Positions 53,191-60,656 of a stretch of DNA of 64,000 bases are shown here, piece after piece. The notes under the pieces were generated by a model. The model did no database searches, was not told the origin of the DNA, and saw only the letters and a program-made list of their open reading frames with translations. Positions within the stretch are counted from its first letter, which is position 1. Each line of letters starts with the position of its first letter. This DNA is from Desulfobacterales bacterium (GTDB lineage: Bacteria; Desulfobacterota; Desulfobacteria; Desulfobacterales; Desulfosalsimonadaceae): NCBI GenBank assembly GCA_034520365.1, contig JAXHNP010000003.1, positions 310,001 to 374,000 of the forward strand, in the 5' to 3' direction. A program made the translations under genes and the position numbers.

Positions 53191-54636
53191 TCAATATCCC
53201 TTCAGGTTGTTTATGTATGTGGAATAAGGCTTGATTTGAATATCCAGCCTATACCATTGATCAATATCACTGTCAAAATATAAAACGCATTCGTTATCAT
53301 GCAACAATAGCCACGGTTCAGCTTCATATGTTCCGGCCGTTGCATCAATGATTATTCTGCTGAATGTATTGTCAAATCCATCTTCTGCCGTCATAAAATC
53401 CGCACACCATACGAACTGGGGGGTCGGCAGCCTCAGCAGGATGTTTTTAAGGTCGGCATTCATACTGTTATTTGAATAAGCCTGCCTTTTAAGAGAGCGG
53501 GTAGAGGTCAAATAGGGTCTGCAGACTGCGTTCGGCGGTATCTTCAGCCCGTTTGATTCAATCAGGTACCGGACGCGCTCAATCACCACGTTTGCGTTTA
53601 AATACATTTTTTCATAAAGGGGGATAACGATATAATCCAAATCCTCAAAGCAATAACTGCCTTCGGTCCCGTCCCTGGAAACAGATGTAAACGGCAGGTG
53701 GTTGTCGTCAGATATAATGAACTCATCAATATAGTCGGCACTCCATTGAAAAGTGTCCTTGTTTTTTATCGAAGGAACATTCTTGAGCGGGCCATGTCCC
53801 ATTATGGCCACGGCGTGCTCCATTTTGGTCATTACTCCAACCAGGGGAATTCCGGATTCAATATAAGCATAAATTGCTTGAAAAAACGGCCTGGGATCTT
53901 GGGGGTTTTTTTTGAGAAACAATGGATAAAATCCGGCTTTTGTAAGCAGCGTGGAAATCTGTAGCAGATTCAATCCTTCAGAAGGGATCGTCCTGCCCAG
54001 GAAACCCGGTACTTCAGCAGCAATTTCCGCTATGGAAAAGCTTCTGTATCGCGAATATTTGACTGCATAATAATTGATTATAGACCATACTGCTACATGC
54101 GCGCATACTGCTATATCCGTTTCCTGTGCCATCCAGGGAAATGATTCCACCGTAAACGGCTGGCCAAAAAGATGGGCTGTTGAATTTGCCGTGACAATAT
54201 AAACAGGCTCAGGCTTTTTAACCGCCTTGGGAGATATATGGCTTCTACCGCGCTGGTCCACCAGGCTGGGGCGCAGTGTCATAAATCCGTAGTAACCGGC
54301 TTGCTGGATTTTATTGCCAAAAAAGTGCATGCGCAGGCTTTCTCTGCTGACACGCCTGTGTTTTTTCGTATAAAACATCGAATACGTGCTGCTAAAATCG
54401 AAATCCCTGTAAGGATATTCGACAACGATCTGGGAAATGTCAGGGGATAGCCGGGTTTTTAGCTCATCAATAATGCCTGGATTCAAAGTGCCGAAGCCAA
54501 TGTTTTTACACAACTGTTTTAACTCGCCAGGCCAACCGGCATCGGATAGTTTAATGAGCCCTGCATTTATCATCGCGCCAGAATCTCCGTCCACATCAAA
54601 TCGAATTGAAAGTGCCGGGTCCCACCAAAACACCAA
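53191..54636 (-). CDS. predicted C39/papain-fold cysteine peptidase-like protein
   Basis: A 481-residue soluble protein. Residues about 175-310 show the triad arrangement of peptidase C39-like proteins: Cys in DIAVCAHVAVWSIINYY, His in MEHAVAIMGHG and an acidic/Asn position in ISDDNHLPF. The N-terminal 150 residues (SPDISQIVVEYPYRDFDFSSTYS) and the C-terminal 150 have no recognised domain; there is no signal peptide or ABC part, so it is not a bacteriocin exporter. The first codons (MVFWWDPALS) may not be the true start; MINAGLIK (22nd codon) is an alternative. It is followed directly by a 56-residue partner. Function unknown; a defence or toxin role is an inference from location. Confidence 0.6.
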   Translation of the reverse strand: MVFWWDPALSIRFDVDGDSGAMINAGLIKLSDAGWPGELKQLCKNIGFGTLNPGIIDELKTRLSPDISQIVVEYPYRDFDFSSTYSMFYTKKHRRVSRESLRMHFFGNKIQQAGYYGFMTLRPSLVDQRGRSHISPKAVKKPEPVYIVTANSTAHLFGQPFTVESFPWMAQETDIAVCAHVAVWSIINYYAVKYSRYRSFSIAEIAAEVPGFLGRTIPSEGLNLLQISTLLTKAGFYPLFLKKNPQDPRPFFQAIYAYIESGIPLVGVMTKMEHAVAIMGHGPLKNVPSIKNKDTFQWSADYIDEFIISDDNHLPFTSVSRDGTEGSYCFEDLDYIVIPLYEKMYLNANVVIERVRYLIESNGLKIPPNAVCRPYLTSTRSLKRQAYSNNSMNADLKNILLRLPTPQFVWCADFMTAEDGFDNTFSRIIIDATAGTYEAEPWLLLHDNECVLYFDSDIDQWYRLDIQIKPYSTYINNLKGY

Positions 54637-54680
54637 AGCACAGCCATTTAAAGGATGGGAAAGGCAGTAGTGAATTGTGA

Positions 54681-54815
54681 GTTATTTTTTTTGCAAGTCG
54701 TCAATCGAAAGCTCAGTGTCTCTGAGTATTTTGCGCAAAAGCCCTTTTCCGAGTTTTTTTCGTATCGAGTGAAAGCATGGCGGCAGGATTAGTATGGGGC
54801 ATTCGGTGAAGATTT
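54681..54815 (-). pseudogene. C-terminal remnant of a hicA-like gene
   Basis: Minus-strand frame of about 44 codons reading CPILILPPCFHSIRKKLGKGLLRKILRDTELSIDDLQ before a stop. This matches the end of HicA/YcfA proteins ('...H...l.kGtlr.Ilrd..ls.edl'). An upstream stop removes the N-terminal half with the catalytic region. Confidence 0.55.
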
Positions 54816-54870
54816 GTCAACAACGACTGTAAGTAACACTAACAAAATATACCCGCTAAAGTCAGGGATC

Positions 54871-55024
54871 GGTGGATGCGCTATCGCTTATCTCATTGGC
54901 GGATGCGCTACCGCTTATCCACCCTACAATGCTCCCCCGCCCCTCGTAGGGCGGATAAGCGCCAGCGCATCCGCCAATTGACCCATTCCTTATCGTAGGG
55001 CGGATAAGCGCCAGCGCATCCGCC
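54871..55024. repeat. partial F, then F-R-R REP cassette
   Basis: A partial F at 54871-54892, full F at 54898-54927, and R at 54946-54975 and 54995-55024. This F has a mismatched stem (GGCGGAT against ATCCACC) and the loop variant CTACCGC, so it looks like a recombinant of the two types. Confidence 0.88.
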
Positions 55025-55095
55025 GACTTGGCTTTTTTTCCCTTTCCCCTTGAACCTTTCCCCCTTTCCCCTCTTCTTAAAACTTAACACTCCTT

Positions 55096-55452
55096 CTACA
55101 AAAACACCCTGTAATCCACATTAAGGGCTTTTCCGAGCTTTTTGGCAATTTCTTTGCCAATAGACCGCCTGCCGTTTTCCATCTCAGAAATATGGCCCTG
55201 GGGAATGCCAGTTATTTCAGAGAGTCCCTTCTGCGTAATATTTTCTTTTGCTCTTGAACCCTTAAGCGCAATCGCAGGGGAGGCGCCTTCTTCAAATTCC
55301 GGGAAAAGCTCTCGCCAGGGAGCGCTATCGGAAATATCTTCCAGATCAAGGGATCGTGCCAGTTGATCAATCTTCTCAATTTTTTCTCGTGGACCGTAAT
55401 AGCGCACTTCGCGGCAATTTTTAGTATGGCGCTTTTTCGTGGCTCCCGACAT
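55096..55452 (-). CDS. HigA-like XRE antitoxin (pair 1)
   Basis: A 118-residue protein with a C-terminal XRE helix-turn-helix (NITQKGLSEITGIPQGHISEMENGRRSIGKEIAKKLGKAL). The N-terminus (MSGATKKRHTK) resembles that of the paralogue at 58398 (MPEATKKHHTD). It is encoded after the toxin, with a 32-base overlap, the toxin-first order of HigBA-type modules. Confidence 0.85.
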   Translation of the reverse strand: MSGATKKRHTKNCREVRYYGPREKIEKIDQLARSLDLEDISDSAPWRELFPEFEEGASPAIALKGSRAKENITQKGLSEITGIPQGHISEMENGRRSIGKEIAKKLGKALNVDYRVFL

Positions 55453-55699
55453 ATATCACCTCAATAATTTTTACTTTTTCATCGACCGCTTCCCACACCG
55501 CAACATATGTGGGCTGCCCCTTCTTTAGGTGGCAATGATGTCGATTTTTTCCAAGCTTTCCATAGTTTGGCCAATTTCCTCTGACCGGTCCACACTTCTC
55601 AATTTCCAATAATAAAACGAATAAACTGGCTTTCACACTTTGCGGAAGCTTTGCAATCTGCTTTTGTAATTTTTTGCTCGAAAGAATCGTCCAACTCAT
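55421..55699 (-). CDS. RelE/HigB-fold toxin (pair 1)
   Basis: A 92-residue toxin starting MSWTILSSKK. The RelE-superfamily pattern is visible: KKLQKQIAKLPQSVKASLFVLL, GNWPNYGKLGKNRHHCHLKKG and YVAVWEAVDEKVKIIEVIYVGSHEKAPY. The C-terminus SHEKAPY is identical to that of the paralogue at 58723. The promoter (TTGACA at 55737-55732, TATATT at 55716-55711) ends 11 bases before the ATG and no Shine-Dalgarno is present. Confidence 0.85.
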   Translation of the reverse strand: MSWTILSSKKLQKQIAKLPQSVKASLFVLLLEIEKCGPVRGNWPNYGKLGKNRHHCHLKKGQPTYVAVWEAVDEKVKIIEVIYVGSHEKAPY

Positions 55700-55710
55700 T
55701 TGCAAACCAA

Positions 55711-55737
55711 AATATACCATTTATGGAATAATGTCAA
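55711..55737 (-). promoter_or_regulatory. promoter/operator of toxin-antitoxin pair 1
   Basis: Minus strand: TTGACA, 15-base spacer containing the palindrome CCATAAATGG, TATATT. The distance from the -10 to the toxin ATG is 11 bases, predicting an almost leaderless mRNA. Confidence 0.55.
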
Positions 55738-55893
55738 TGCTCAGCCCACCCAAAGCAAAAAAGACGGGATCATCCCCGCCTTTTTCAAACCGAACCACCC
55801 CTTTCCCCTGTCTTTTTAATCACTTAACACTTCTTACCGATGATAGCAAATAACGGTTGGCGCAAATATTGCGGTGGGGCAGCAGAAGGGATC

Positions 55894-56020
55894 GGTGGAT
55901 GCGCTATCGCTTATCCACCCTACAATGTTCCCCCACCCCTCGTAGGGCGGATAAGCGCCAGCGCATCCGCCAAATAACCAATTCCTTATCGTAGGGCGGA
56001 TAAGCGCCAGCGCATCCGCC
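55894..56020. repeat. F-R-R REP cassette at the 3' side of the RAYT gene
   Basis: F at 55894-55923, R at 55942-55971 and 55991-56020 (steps of 48 and 49 bp). The array ends 20 bp before the RAYT stop codon. Confidence 0.92.
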
Positions 56021-56040
56021 AATCAAAAGCATCCCCCCCC

Positions 56041-56559
56041 TCACTCAAAATCCAACCCCCGAATCCCTGCCGGCTCCACGCACCCCCACGAGGCGTCATA
56101 CCACCCGCGCTCCACACACCGCGCAAAACTCGACCACGGCCAATCCCACGGCCGGCTCACCAACTGATGCCTGACGGGATTGTAATGAATATAATCCATA
56201 TGCCGCCGCCAATCCGCCTCGTCGCGAATGGCATGCTCCCAAAACCGCCGCTGCCAAACTTTGCGCTCATTTTCGGCATCCGAATGCGGACCAATGGCCC
56301 GCGAGGCGGCCTTCTTGATTTCCCGCCAACGCCCGGAAAAATCACCGTCCCCCTCGGGCAAACGCCAAATACAATGCAGGTGATCCGGCAAAATCACAAT
56401 GGCATCGATTTCAAAGGGCCTTATCGCCCGAACCCGGCGAAACGCACGGCGCAATGCATCAACCTTTTCATCATTGGTAAAAACCTGCCGGCGCCGGTAA
56501 GTCACCACCGTGAAGAAAAACACCCCGCCGGGAATCAATGCGCGACGATAATTGCTCAT
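56041..56559 (-). CDS. REP-associated tyrosine transposase (RAYT, Y1/HUH family)
   Basis: A 172-residue single-strand transposase of the IS200/IS605-related RAYT group. Visible motifs are the N-terminal YRRALIPGGVFFFTVVTYRR, the HUH-type metal site PDHLHCIW near residue 60, and the catalytic Tyr region HMDYIHYNPVRHQLV near residue 128. The C-terminal WPWSSFARCVERGWY is typical. RAYTs act on REP palindromes of their own genome. It is flanked by REP arrays on both sides (55894-56020 and 56601-56690), and its 5' end plus leader is duplicated at 57683. All key residues appear intact, so it may be active. Confidence 0.93.
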   Translation of the reverse strand: MSNYRRALIPGGVFFFTVVTYRRRQVFTNDEKVDALRRAFRRVRAIRPFEIDAIVILPDHLHCIWRLPEGDGDFSGRWREIKKAASRAIGPHSDAENERKVWQRRFWEHAIRDEADWRRHMDYIHYNPVRHQLVSRPWDWPWSSFARCVERGWYDASWGCVEPAGIRGLDFE

Positions 56560-56600
56560 GTCATTTGATTGTTGGTTCGGTGGATTGGGTTAAGGGATTG

Positions 56601-56690
56601 GTGGATGCGCTTATCTCATTGGTGGATGCGCTATCACTTATCCACCCTACAATGCTCATTGGTGGATGCGCTACCGCTTATCCACCCTAC
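56601..56690 (+). repeat. REP units in the RAYT leader (two F)
   Basis: A partial unit near 56600 is followed by F at 56621-56650 and F at 56661-56690. Both have T/A stems. These are the only F-F tandem without R units, and they lie upstream of the RAYT gene with the opposite orientation to it. Confidence 0.88.
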
Positions 56691-56730
56691 AATACTACAA
56701 TACTACAATGCTGCTGAAAAATTTTATTTC

Positions 56731-56759
56731 TTGATTATGGCCATAAAGATGGCTATAAT
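56731..56759 (+). promoter_or_regulatory. promoter and operator of the Phd/PIN module
   Basis: TTGATT at 56731-56736, 17-base spacer, perfect TATAAT at 56754-56759. The spacer includes the perfect palindrome TTATGGCCATAA (56735-56746), a probable Phd-type operator. Confidence 0.7.
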
Positions 56760-56797
56760 TTTTAAAAACAGCCTATAGCAAGGAGAGGAGGGCAATA

Positions 56798-57082
56798 ATG
56801 CAAAAGCAATTTTCGATAGCTGAAGCAAAAAACAGACTTCCCACAATCATTCATTATGTCGAAAAGGGACCGTCTGTCGAGTTGACCAGACGGGGAAAAC
56901 CGGTTGCAGTATTGCTGTCGATTCAAGAATATGAACGGATCAGCCGCAAATATACGGGTTTTTGGAATGCCTTTTCGGAATTTCGGCGAAAGGCGGCTGA
57001 AGATGAAGCAATAGAGATTTCTGACACGGATTTCAAAGGGCTTCGAGACTTGTCCTCTGGAAGAGAAGTCGAGTTCAAATGA
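56798..57082 (+). CDS. Phd/YefM-type antitoxin
   Basis: A 94-residue antitoxin. The N-terminal Phd fold is clear (FSIAEAKNRLPTIIHYVEKGPSVELTRRGKPVAVLLSIQEYERI), with an acidic C-terminus that binds the toxin. AGGAGG precedes ATG. It overlaps the PIN toxin gene by four bases (ATGA). Confidence 0.88.
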   Translation: MQKQFSIAEAKNRLPTIIHYVEKGPSVELTRRGKPVAVLLSIQEYERISRKYTGFWNAFSEFRRKAAEDEAIEISDTDFKGLRDLSSGREVEFK

Positions 57083-57507
57083 TGAAATATCTCATTGATA
57101 CAAACGTACTTTCAGAGGCGGTGAAAACAGTCCCTGACAAATCGGTCATGCGTATGCTTGAAAAATGTCAGCACGAAATGGTCACTGCTGCGCCGGTTTG
57201 GCATGAACTTCAATTTGGTTGTCAGCGCCTTGCCCGGTCCCGGAAACGTGAAATTATTGCTTCATTTCTTAACGACGTTGTCAAACGCACAATGCCTGTT
57301 CTTCCTTATGATGACAGAGCAGCAGAGTGGCATGCAGGGGAACGTGCCAGATTATCGTCAAAAGGCTTGACCCCCTCATTTGTTGATGGACAGATTGCGG
57401 CGATATCCGTGGTAAATGGCCTGATTCTGGTAACACGGGACATTGACGATTTTACACATTTTTCAAGGCTGAAGTCTGAAAACTGGCACTCCCCGAAATC
57501 TGGATAA
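57079..57507 (+). CDS. vapC: VapC-type PIN-domain toxin
   Basis: A 142-residue PIN ribonuclease with acidic residues in YLIDTNVLSEAVKT, WHELQFG, FVDGQIAAISVVNGLILVTRDIDDF. Paired with a Phd-type instead of an AbrB-type antitoxin, a common alternative. Confidence 0.9.
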   Translation: MMKYLIDTNVLSEAVKTVPDKSVMRMLEKCQHEMVTAAPVWHELQFGCQRLARSRKREIIASFLNDVVKRTMPVLPYDDRAAEWHAGERARLSSKGLTPSFVDGQIAAISVVNGLILVTRDIDDFTHFSRLKSENWHSPKSG

Positions 57508-57566
57508 AATTTGCACCAGGTATAGATTATTACCACCACCCTTTTGCACTACTCTCCCCACCCCTC

Positions 57567-57646
57567 GTAGGGCGGATAAGCGCCAGCGCATCCGCCAATT
57601 GACCTCCCCACCCCTCGTAGGCCGGATAAGCGCCAGCGCATCCGGC
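57567..57646 (-). repeat. two R REP units, one with a compensated stem change
   Basis: R at 57567-57596 is standard. R at 57617-57646 has GCCGGAT paired with ATCCGGC: both sides of one stem position changed from G-C to C-G, which preserves pairing. Confidence 0.9.
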
Positions 57647-57682
57647 AAACAATCACTTGCTGGGGTCAGACCCCGCTATTCA

Positions 57683-57892
57683 CACCATGAAGAAAAACAC
57701 CCCGCCGGGAATCAATGCGCGACGATAATTGCTCATGTCATTTGATTATTGGATCGGCGGATTGGGTTAAGGGATTGGCGGATGCGCTTATCTCATTGGT
57801 GGATGCGCTATCGCTTATCCACCCTACAATGCTACAACGTCTCATCTCTCCCCTCGTAGGGCGGATAAGCGCCAGCGCATCCGCCAATTGAC
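57683..57892. mobile_element. copied RAYT 5' end plus leader and REP units, inserted into hicB
   Basis: Positions 57683-57834 match 56506-56657 with about six differences. The copy includes the first 18 codons of the RAYT gene and its leader. It continues with F (57798-57827) and R (57856-57885). The homology ends at about 57892, where the hicB reading frame at 57738-58094 begins to look normal. It is a non-autonomous copy derived from the RAYT locus. Confidence 0.85.
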
Positions 57893-58094
57893 TGGTAAAA
57901 CCGGATTCTTCAAAAACTTCATCAAGGGTTCCCATTTCTGAACATTCCTCAATAAAGATTTCCACAGCTTCTACAAGAGCTTTTTTGGCTTCATCTATTG
58001 ATTCTCCAAAGCTGGAAACATTTAATGAAGGGCAAAGCGCTACATAGAGATCGTCTTCTTCAAAAACTTCAACTTTTATCTTCAGTTGATGCAT
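57738..58094 (-). pseudogene. hicB-like gene truncated by a REP insertion
   Basis: The first about 66 residues are a good HicB antitoxin (KIKVEVFEEDDLYVALCPSLNVSSFGESIDEAKKALVEAVEIFIEE ... EVFEESGF). After that the frame runs into REP DNA and encodes LADALALIRPT and similar repeat-derived peptide up to residue 118. No hicA is adjacent. The junction lies at about 57892. The chimeric product could still fold in its N-terminal part. Confidence 0.75.
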
Positions 58095-58204
58095 ATGATT
58101 TAGCTCCCCCTATTCTTACTCAGAAATTTAGATCATAAATCGGCGCATGTCAATAAACTGCCCCGAAGCTTTTACATGGCCTGCCGCAGCAGCCGCTCAA
58201 CAAG

Positions 58205-58351
58205 CTAACAAGCCAAGCCTGACCCCCAACCCTCTTCACTCCGTTCTTCACATTCTGCCACACCAGCTACTTCCTCCAGGAGCCGGAGCTGATCTGCAAG
58301 CTTCAGGTTTTTTATCTCGGAGATAAGATGTTCATGTTTTATTTCTGTCAT
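58205..58351 (-). CDS. 48-residue VapB/DUF2281-like orphan peptide
   Basis: A small frame starting MTEIKHEHLISEIKNLKLADQLRLLEEVAG. The 'L...DQlrLLEEv' helix is typical of the N-termini of small antitoxins that pair with PIN toxins. The C-terminal half (ECEERSEEGWGSGLAC) looks unrelated, so the gene is probably truncated. No partner is adjacent. Confidence 0.4.
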   Translation of the reverse strand: MTEIKHEHLISEIKNLKLADQLRLLEEVAGVAECEERSEEGWGSGLAC

Positions 58352-58397
58352 GATCTATCTGCCTTCAGTCTTCCGACCTCCGCCCTCCGACCTCCAA

Positions 58398-58754
58398 CTA
58401 CAACAAAAACCGATAATCCTCCACATGCAACGCATCTGCCAGCTTACGGGCGCGCTCTTTACCAATGCCGCGCTTGCCGTTTTCCATCTCGCTGATGTGC
58501 CGCTGCGGAATACCCGTTAATTCAGACAATTGTTTCTGCGTAAATCCTTCACGAATCCTATAGGCACGCATAGCCACGTGCTGTTCGCGCCCGATATATT
58601 CGGGAAACACTTCCTCAACCGAATATGTACGTTCTTTATCAGACTCAACAGCCCTTGCATACTCCCGAATCCTGGCTGCATTACGTCTGCTGACCCGCAG
58701 CGTCAGGGTCACGATTTCATCATCAGTATGGTGCTTTTTCGTGGCTTCCGGCAT
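58398..58754 (-). CDS. HigA-like XRE antitoxin (pair 2)
   Basis: A 118-residue paralogue of the antitoxin at 55096, the same length. The helix-turn-helix GFTQKQLSELTGIPQRHISEMENGKRGIGKERARKLADAL is the best conserved part; the middle has diverged. It overlaps the toxin gene by 32 bases, the same overlap as in pair 1. Confidence 0.87.
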   Translation of the reverse strand: MPEATKKHHTDDEIVTLTLRVSRRNAARIREYARAVESDKERTYSVEEVFPEYIGREQHVAMRAYRIREGFTQKQLSELTGIPQRHISEMENGKRGIGKERARKLADALHVEDYRFLL

Positions 58755-59001
58755 AAATTACCTCCACAACCCGGATGCTGCCTTCCACTTCCCGCCAGAC
58801 AGCAACATAGTTTGGTTTACCCTTCTTTAAGTGGCAATGATGTATATTGGCGGATAGTTTGGAATAGTTGGGCCAATCTCCCCGCACAGGCCCCGCCTTT
58901 TCTATTTCTTTCACCAGTTGAAACAACACCGCCTGCACCCTGCGGGGCAGTTTTCCTTTCTGTTTTCTCGCCCTGTTTGTAAACTCAACAACCCAACTCA
59001 T
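58723..59001 (-). CDS. RelE/HigB-fold toxin (pair 2)
   Basis: A 92-residue toxin, the same length as pair 1. Shared segments are IEKAGPVRGDWPNYSKL, HHCHLKKG.P.YVAVW and VIYAGSHEKAPY. The start codon is only four bases from the -10 box and there is no Shine-Dalgarno, so the mRNA is probably leaderless. Confidence 0.87.
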   Translation of the reverse strand: MSWVVEFTNRARKQKGKLPRRVQAVLFQLVKEIEKAGPVRGDWPNYSKLSANIHHCHLKKGKPNYVAVWREVEGSIRVVEVIYAGSHEKAPY

Positions 59002-59005
59002 ATTA

Positions 59006-59033
59006 AATATACCCCATAAAGGTATACTGTCAA
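59006..59033 (-). promoter_or_regulatory. promoter/operator of toxin-antitoxin pair 2
   Basis: Minus strand: perfect TTGACA (59033-59028), 16-base spacer, TATATT (59011-59006). The arms TATACC and GGTATA form an inverted repeat across the spacer, a probable antitoxin operator. Confidence 0.65.
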
Positions 59034-59220
59034 CACAAACCCTTATGTGCCTTCTCCCTTCCGTCCTCAGTCCACTGACTACTGACCTCTTCCCTTGCTC
59101 CTTTACCCTTTACCCTCGGCTCTTGACATAAATCCCTCTCTGCACCCGTGAATTCGAAAGAATCCCCGATGATCTGCAAATTGAGGCCTGGACTTCCTGA
59201 TCCCCCTTTCAATCCCTTCC

Positions 59221-59300
59221 GGCTTCCGACGCCTTCTGCCTTCCGCCCTCTGTCTTCTGCCCTCTGTCTTCCGCCCTCTGTCTTCCGCCCTCCACCTGCA
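59221..59300. repeat. minisatellite of a ~14-bp CTCTGTCTTCCGCC-type unit
   Basis: About five tandem units of TTCTGCC/TTCCGCCCTCTGTC type. They lie at the 3' end of the broken nucleotidyltransferase gene and would extend its frame as Glu/Gly/Arg repeats. Confidence 0.75.
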
Positions 59301-59610
59301 CCTCTGCTCCCGTTTCCACAATATGCTTAACAAATGGATCGTTTTCAGAAAAATCTTCAGCACAGAACGGCAGGGGAGAAAGCATGGGGCTGACTGACAG
59401 CGTAATTCTTCTGATTTTGTCCTTGTCCTTATATCGAATGCCTTCAAAATCTCTGGAAACAAGGGCTATGTCGATATCGCTCCAATTATCTGCGCCACCC
59501 CTGGCCCGGCTCCCGAAAACCAGGGCTTTTTCAACATGGATATTATTATCACGTAATTTTTATAGAAATTGATTTACAAGATCTCTTACTTCAGGTGTGA
59601 TTTTATCCAT
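59291..59610 (-). pseudogene. MNT-type nucleotidyltransferase with in-frame stop
   Basis: The frame from ATG 59610 reads MDKITPEVRDLVNQFL, then TAA (59562-59560), then KLRDNNIHVEKALVFGSRARGGADNWSDIDIALVS. The GSRARG...WSDIDI motif of minimal nucleotidyltransferases is intact, but the stop at codon 17 separates it from the start, and no internal ATG precedes the motif. The 3' end merges with the minisatellite. Confidence 0.72.
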
Positions 59611-59644
59611 GAGAAAAACTCCTTTATCTTTGAAAGCTGGCTTA

Positions 59645-59745
59645 CATTGAGGTTTTAAGCATTAAAAAGTGCATTTTAAGACAAAATTAATGCTTTGCAT
59701 ATAATATTTATCCAATCAGCTCAAATAGTTACATGGGTCCGACCC
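59645..59745. repeat. 101-bp direct repeat, copy 1
   Basis: Matches 63626-63726 with one clear difference (TTACATGGG against TTATATGGG). It contains the inverted repeat AAGCATTAA ... TTAATGCTT and a TTGCATATAATATT segment, so it could be a promoter/operator. Copy 1 lies upstream of the nucleotidyltransferase pseudogene. Confidence 0.88.
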
Positions 59746-59773
59746 TACTATTACCACATTCCCCCGCCCCCTC

Positions 59774-59858
59774 GTAGGGCGGATAAGCGTCAGCGCATCC
59801 GCCAATTGACCCATTCCCCCGCCCCCTCGTAGGGCGGATAAGCGCCAGCGCATCCGCC
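59774..59858 (-). repeat. two R REP units, 55 bp apart
   Basis: R at 59774-59803 and 59829-59858, both with C/G stems. Between 59860 and 60067 no complete gene is seen; a TGTCCCCGGAATT motif occurs at 60057. Confidence 0.9.
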
Positions 59859-60067
59859 GATTTACTTTTTAAAGCGTGGATAGACAATTACTTCAGGCAT
59901 TTTGCAGGTCCATCAACATTTCTTCTTCTTCAAGATCAATCATAGGGACATTGAAGCGATGAAGATTAAGCAAAAATCCGGTTCTGCTGCCCCCCGGCCA
60001 CTGCCGCCGCCATCCCGGCCGAACCCCGTTTTAGATTCATATGAAAATAGGTATACTGTCCCCGGAA

Positions 60068-60262
60068 TTACACGAAAAAAAAGCCCCTGCAGTCAAAAAG
60101 ACCCAGGGGCTTTTCAAAAACTTGAAATCCACCCTTCTTTGCCACCACAGCACCAAAAACCCACACACCATCACCGCCGCATAAAAACTTCACACCACCG
60201 GCTGCACCGCCCCAAACACCAGCGGAATCGTCCCGATTATAAAAATAACGATCCACATATTA
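60068..60262 (-). pseudogene. N-terminal fragment of an O-antigen-ligase-like gene
   Basis: Minus-strand frame VIFIIGTIPLVFGAVQPVV, TGA, SFYAAVMVCGFLVLWWQ. It aligns with the N-terminus of the intact protein at 44075-45460 (VLFFIIGTVPLLYGAIEPWVWAVYAVLMMG). The TGA stands where a Trp codon is expected. The fragment ends in a strong palindrome (AAAAGCCCCTG ... AGGGGCTTTT, 60075-60112) that resembles a terminator. Confidence 0.75.
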
Positions 60263-60290
60263 TACAAGCTGAACTTTAAATATTTACGGC

Positions 60291-60656
60291 TTAATCGAAA
60301 ATATTCAGGAGTTGTACATCCAACTGCTTGAAATCTTCCACATTACGGGTCACAAGGATTAAATCATTCACCTGGGCAGTAGAAGCAATAAAATTATCCG
60401 GAATTTTGATTTTTTTTATCTTCCTGTTCTTAAGGCACTGAATGGCAACAGCTTTATTGGTATCTAAAACAGTGAATTGATCAAGAAGCTCTCGCACCTG
60501 GGAAATCTCTTCCTCGGTGTAATCAAAAGATAGAACTTCCACAAAAGTAATTTGAGATATTGCGCACCTGACATTATTTTCAGCTATAAAATCTGTAGCT
60601 GTTGATTGACCGTTTAAATGGTATATTATGATATTTGAATCCAACAGATATTTCAT
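60291..60656 (-). CDS. vapC: VapC-type PIN-domain toxin
   Basis: A 121-residue PIN domain (MKYLLDSNIIIYHLNG, FVEVLSFDYTEEE, IPDNFIASTAQVNDLILVTRNVEDF). The usual third/fourth Asp positions are Asn or Thr in part, but the overall active-site layout remains. The start at 60656 overlaps the antitoxin stop (TAATG). Confidence 0.87.
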   Translation of the reverse strand: MKYLLDSNIIIYHLNGQSTATDFIAENNVRCAISQITFVEVLSFDYTEEEISQVRELLDQFTVLDTNKAVAIQCLKNRKIKKIKIPDNFIASTAQVNDLILVTRNVEDFKQLDVQLLNIFD

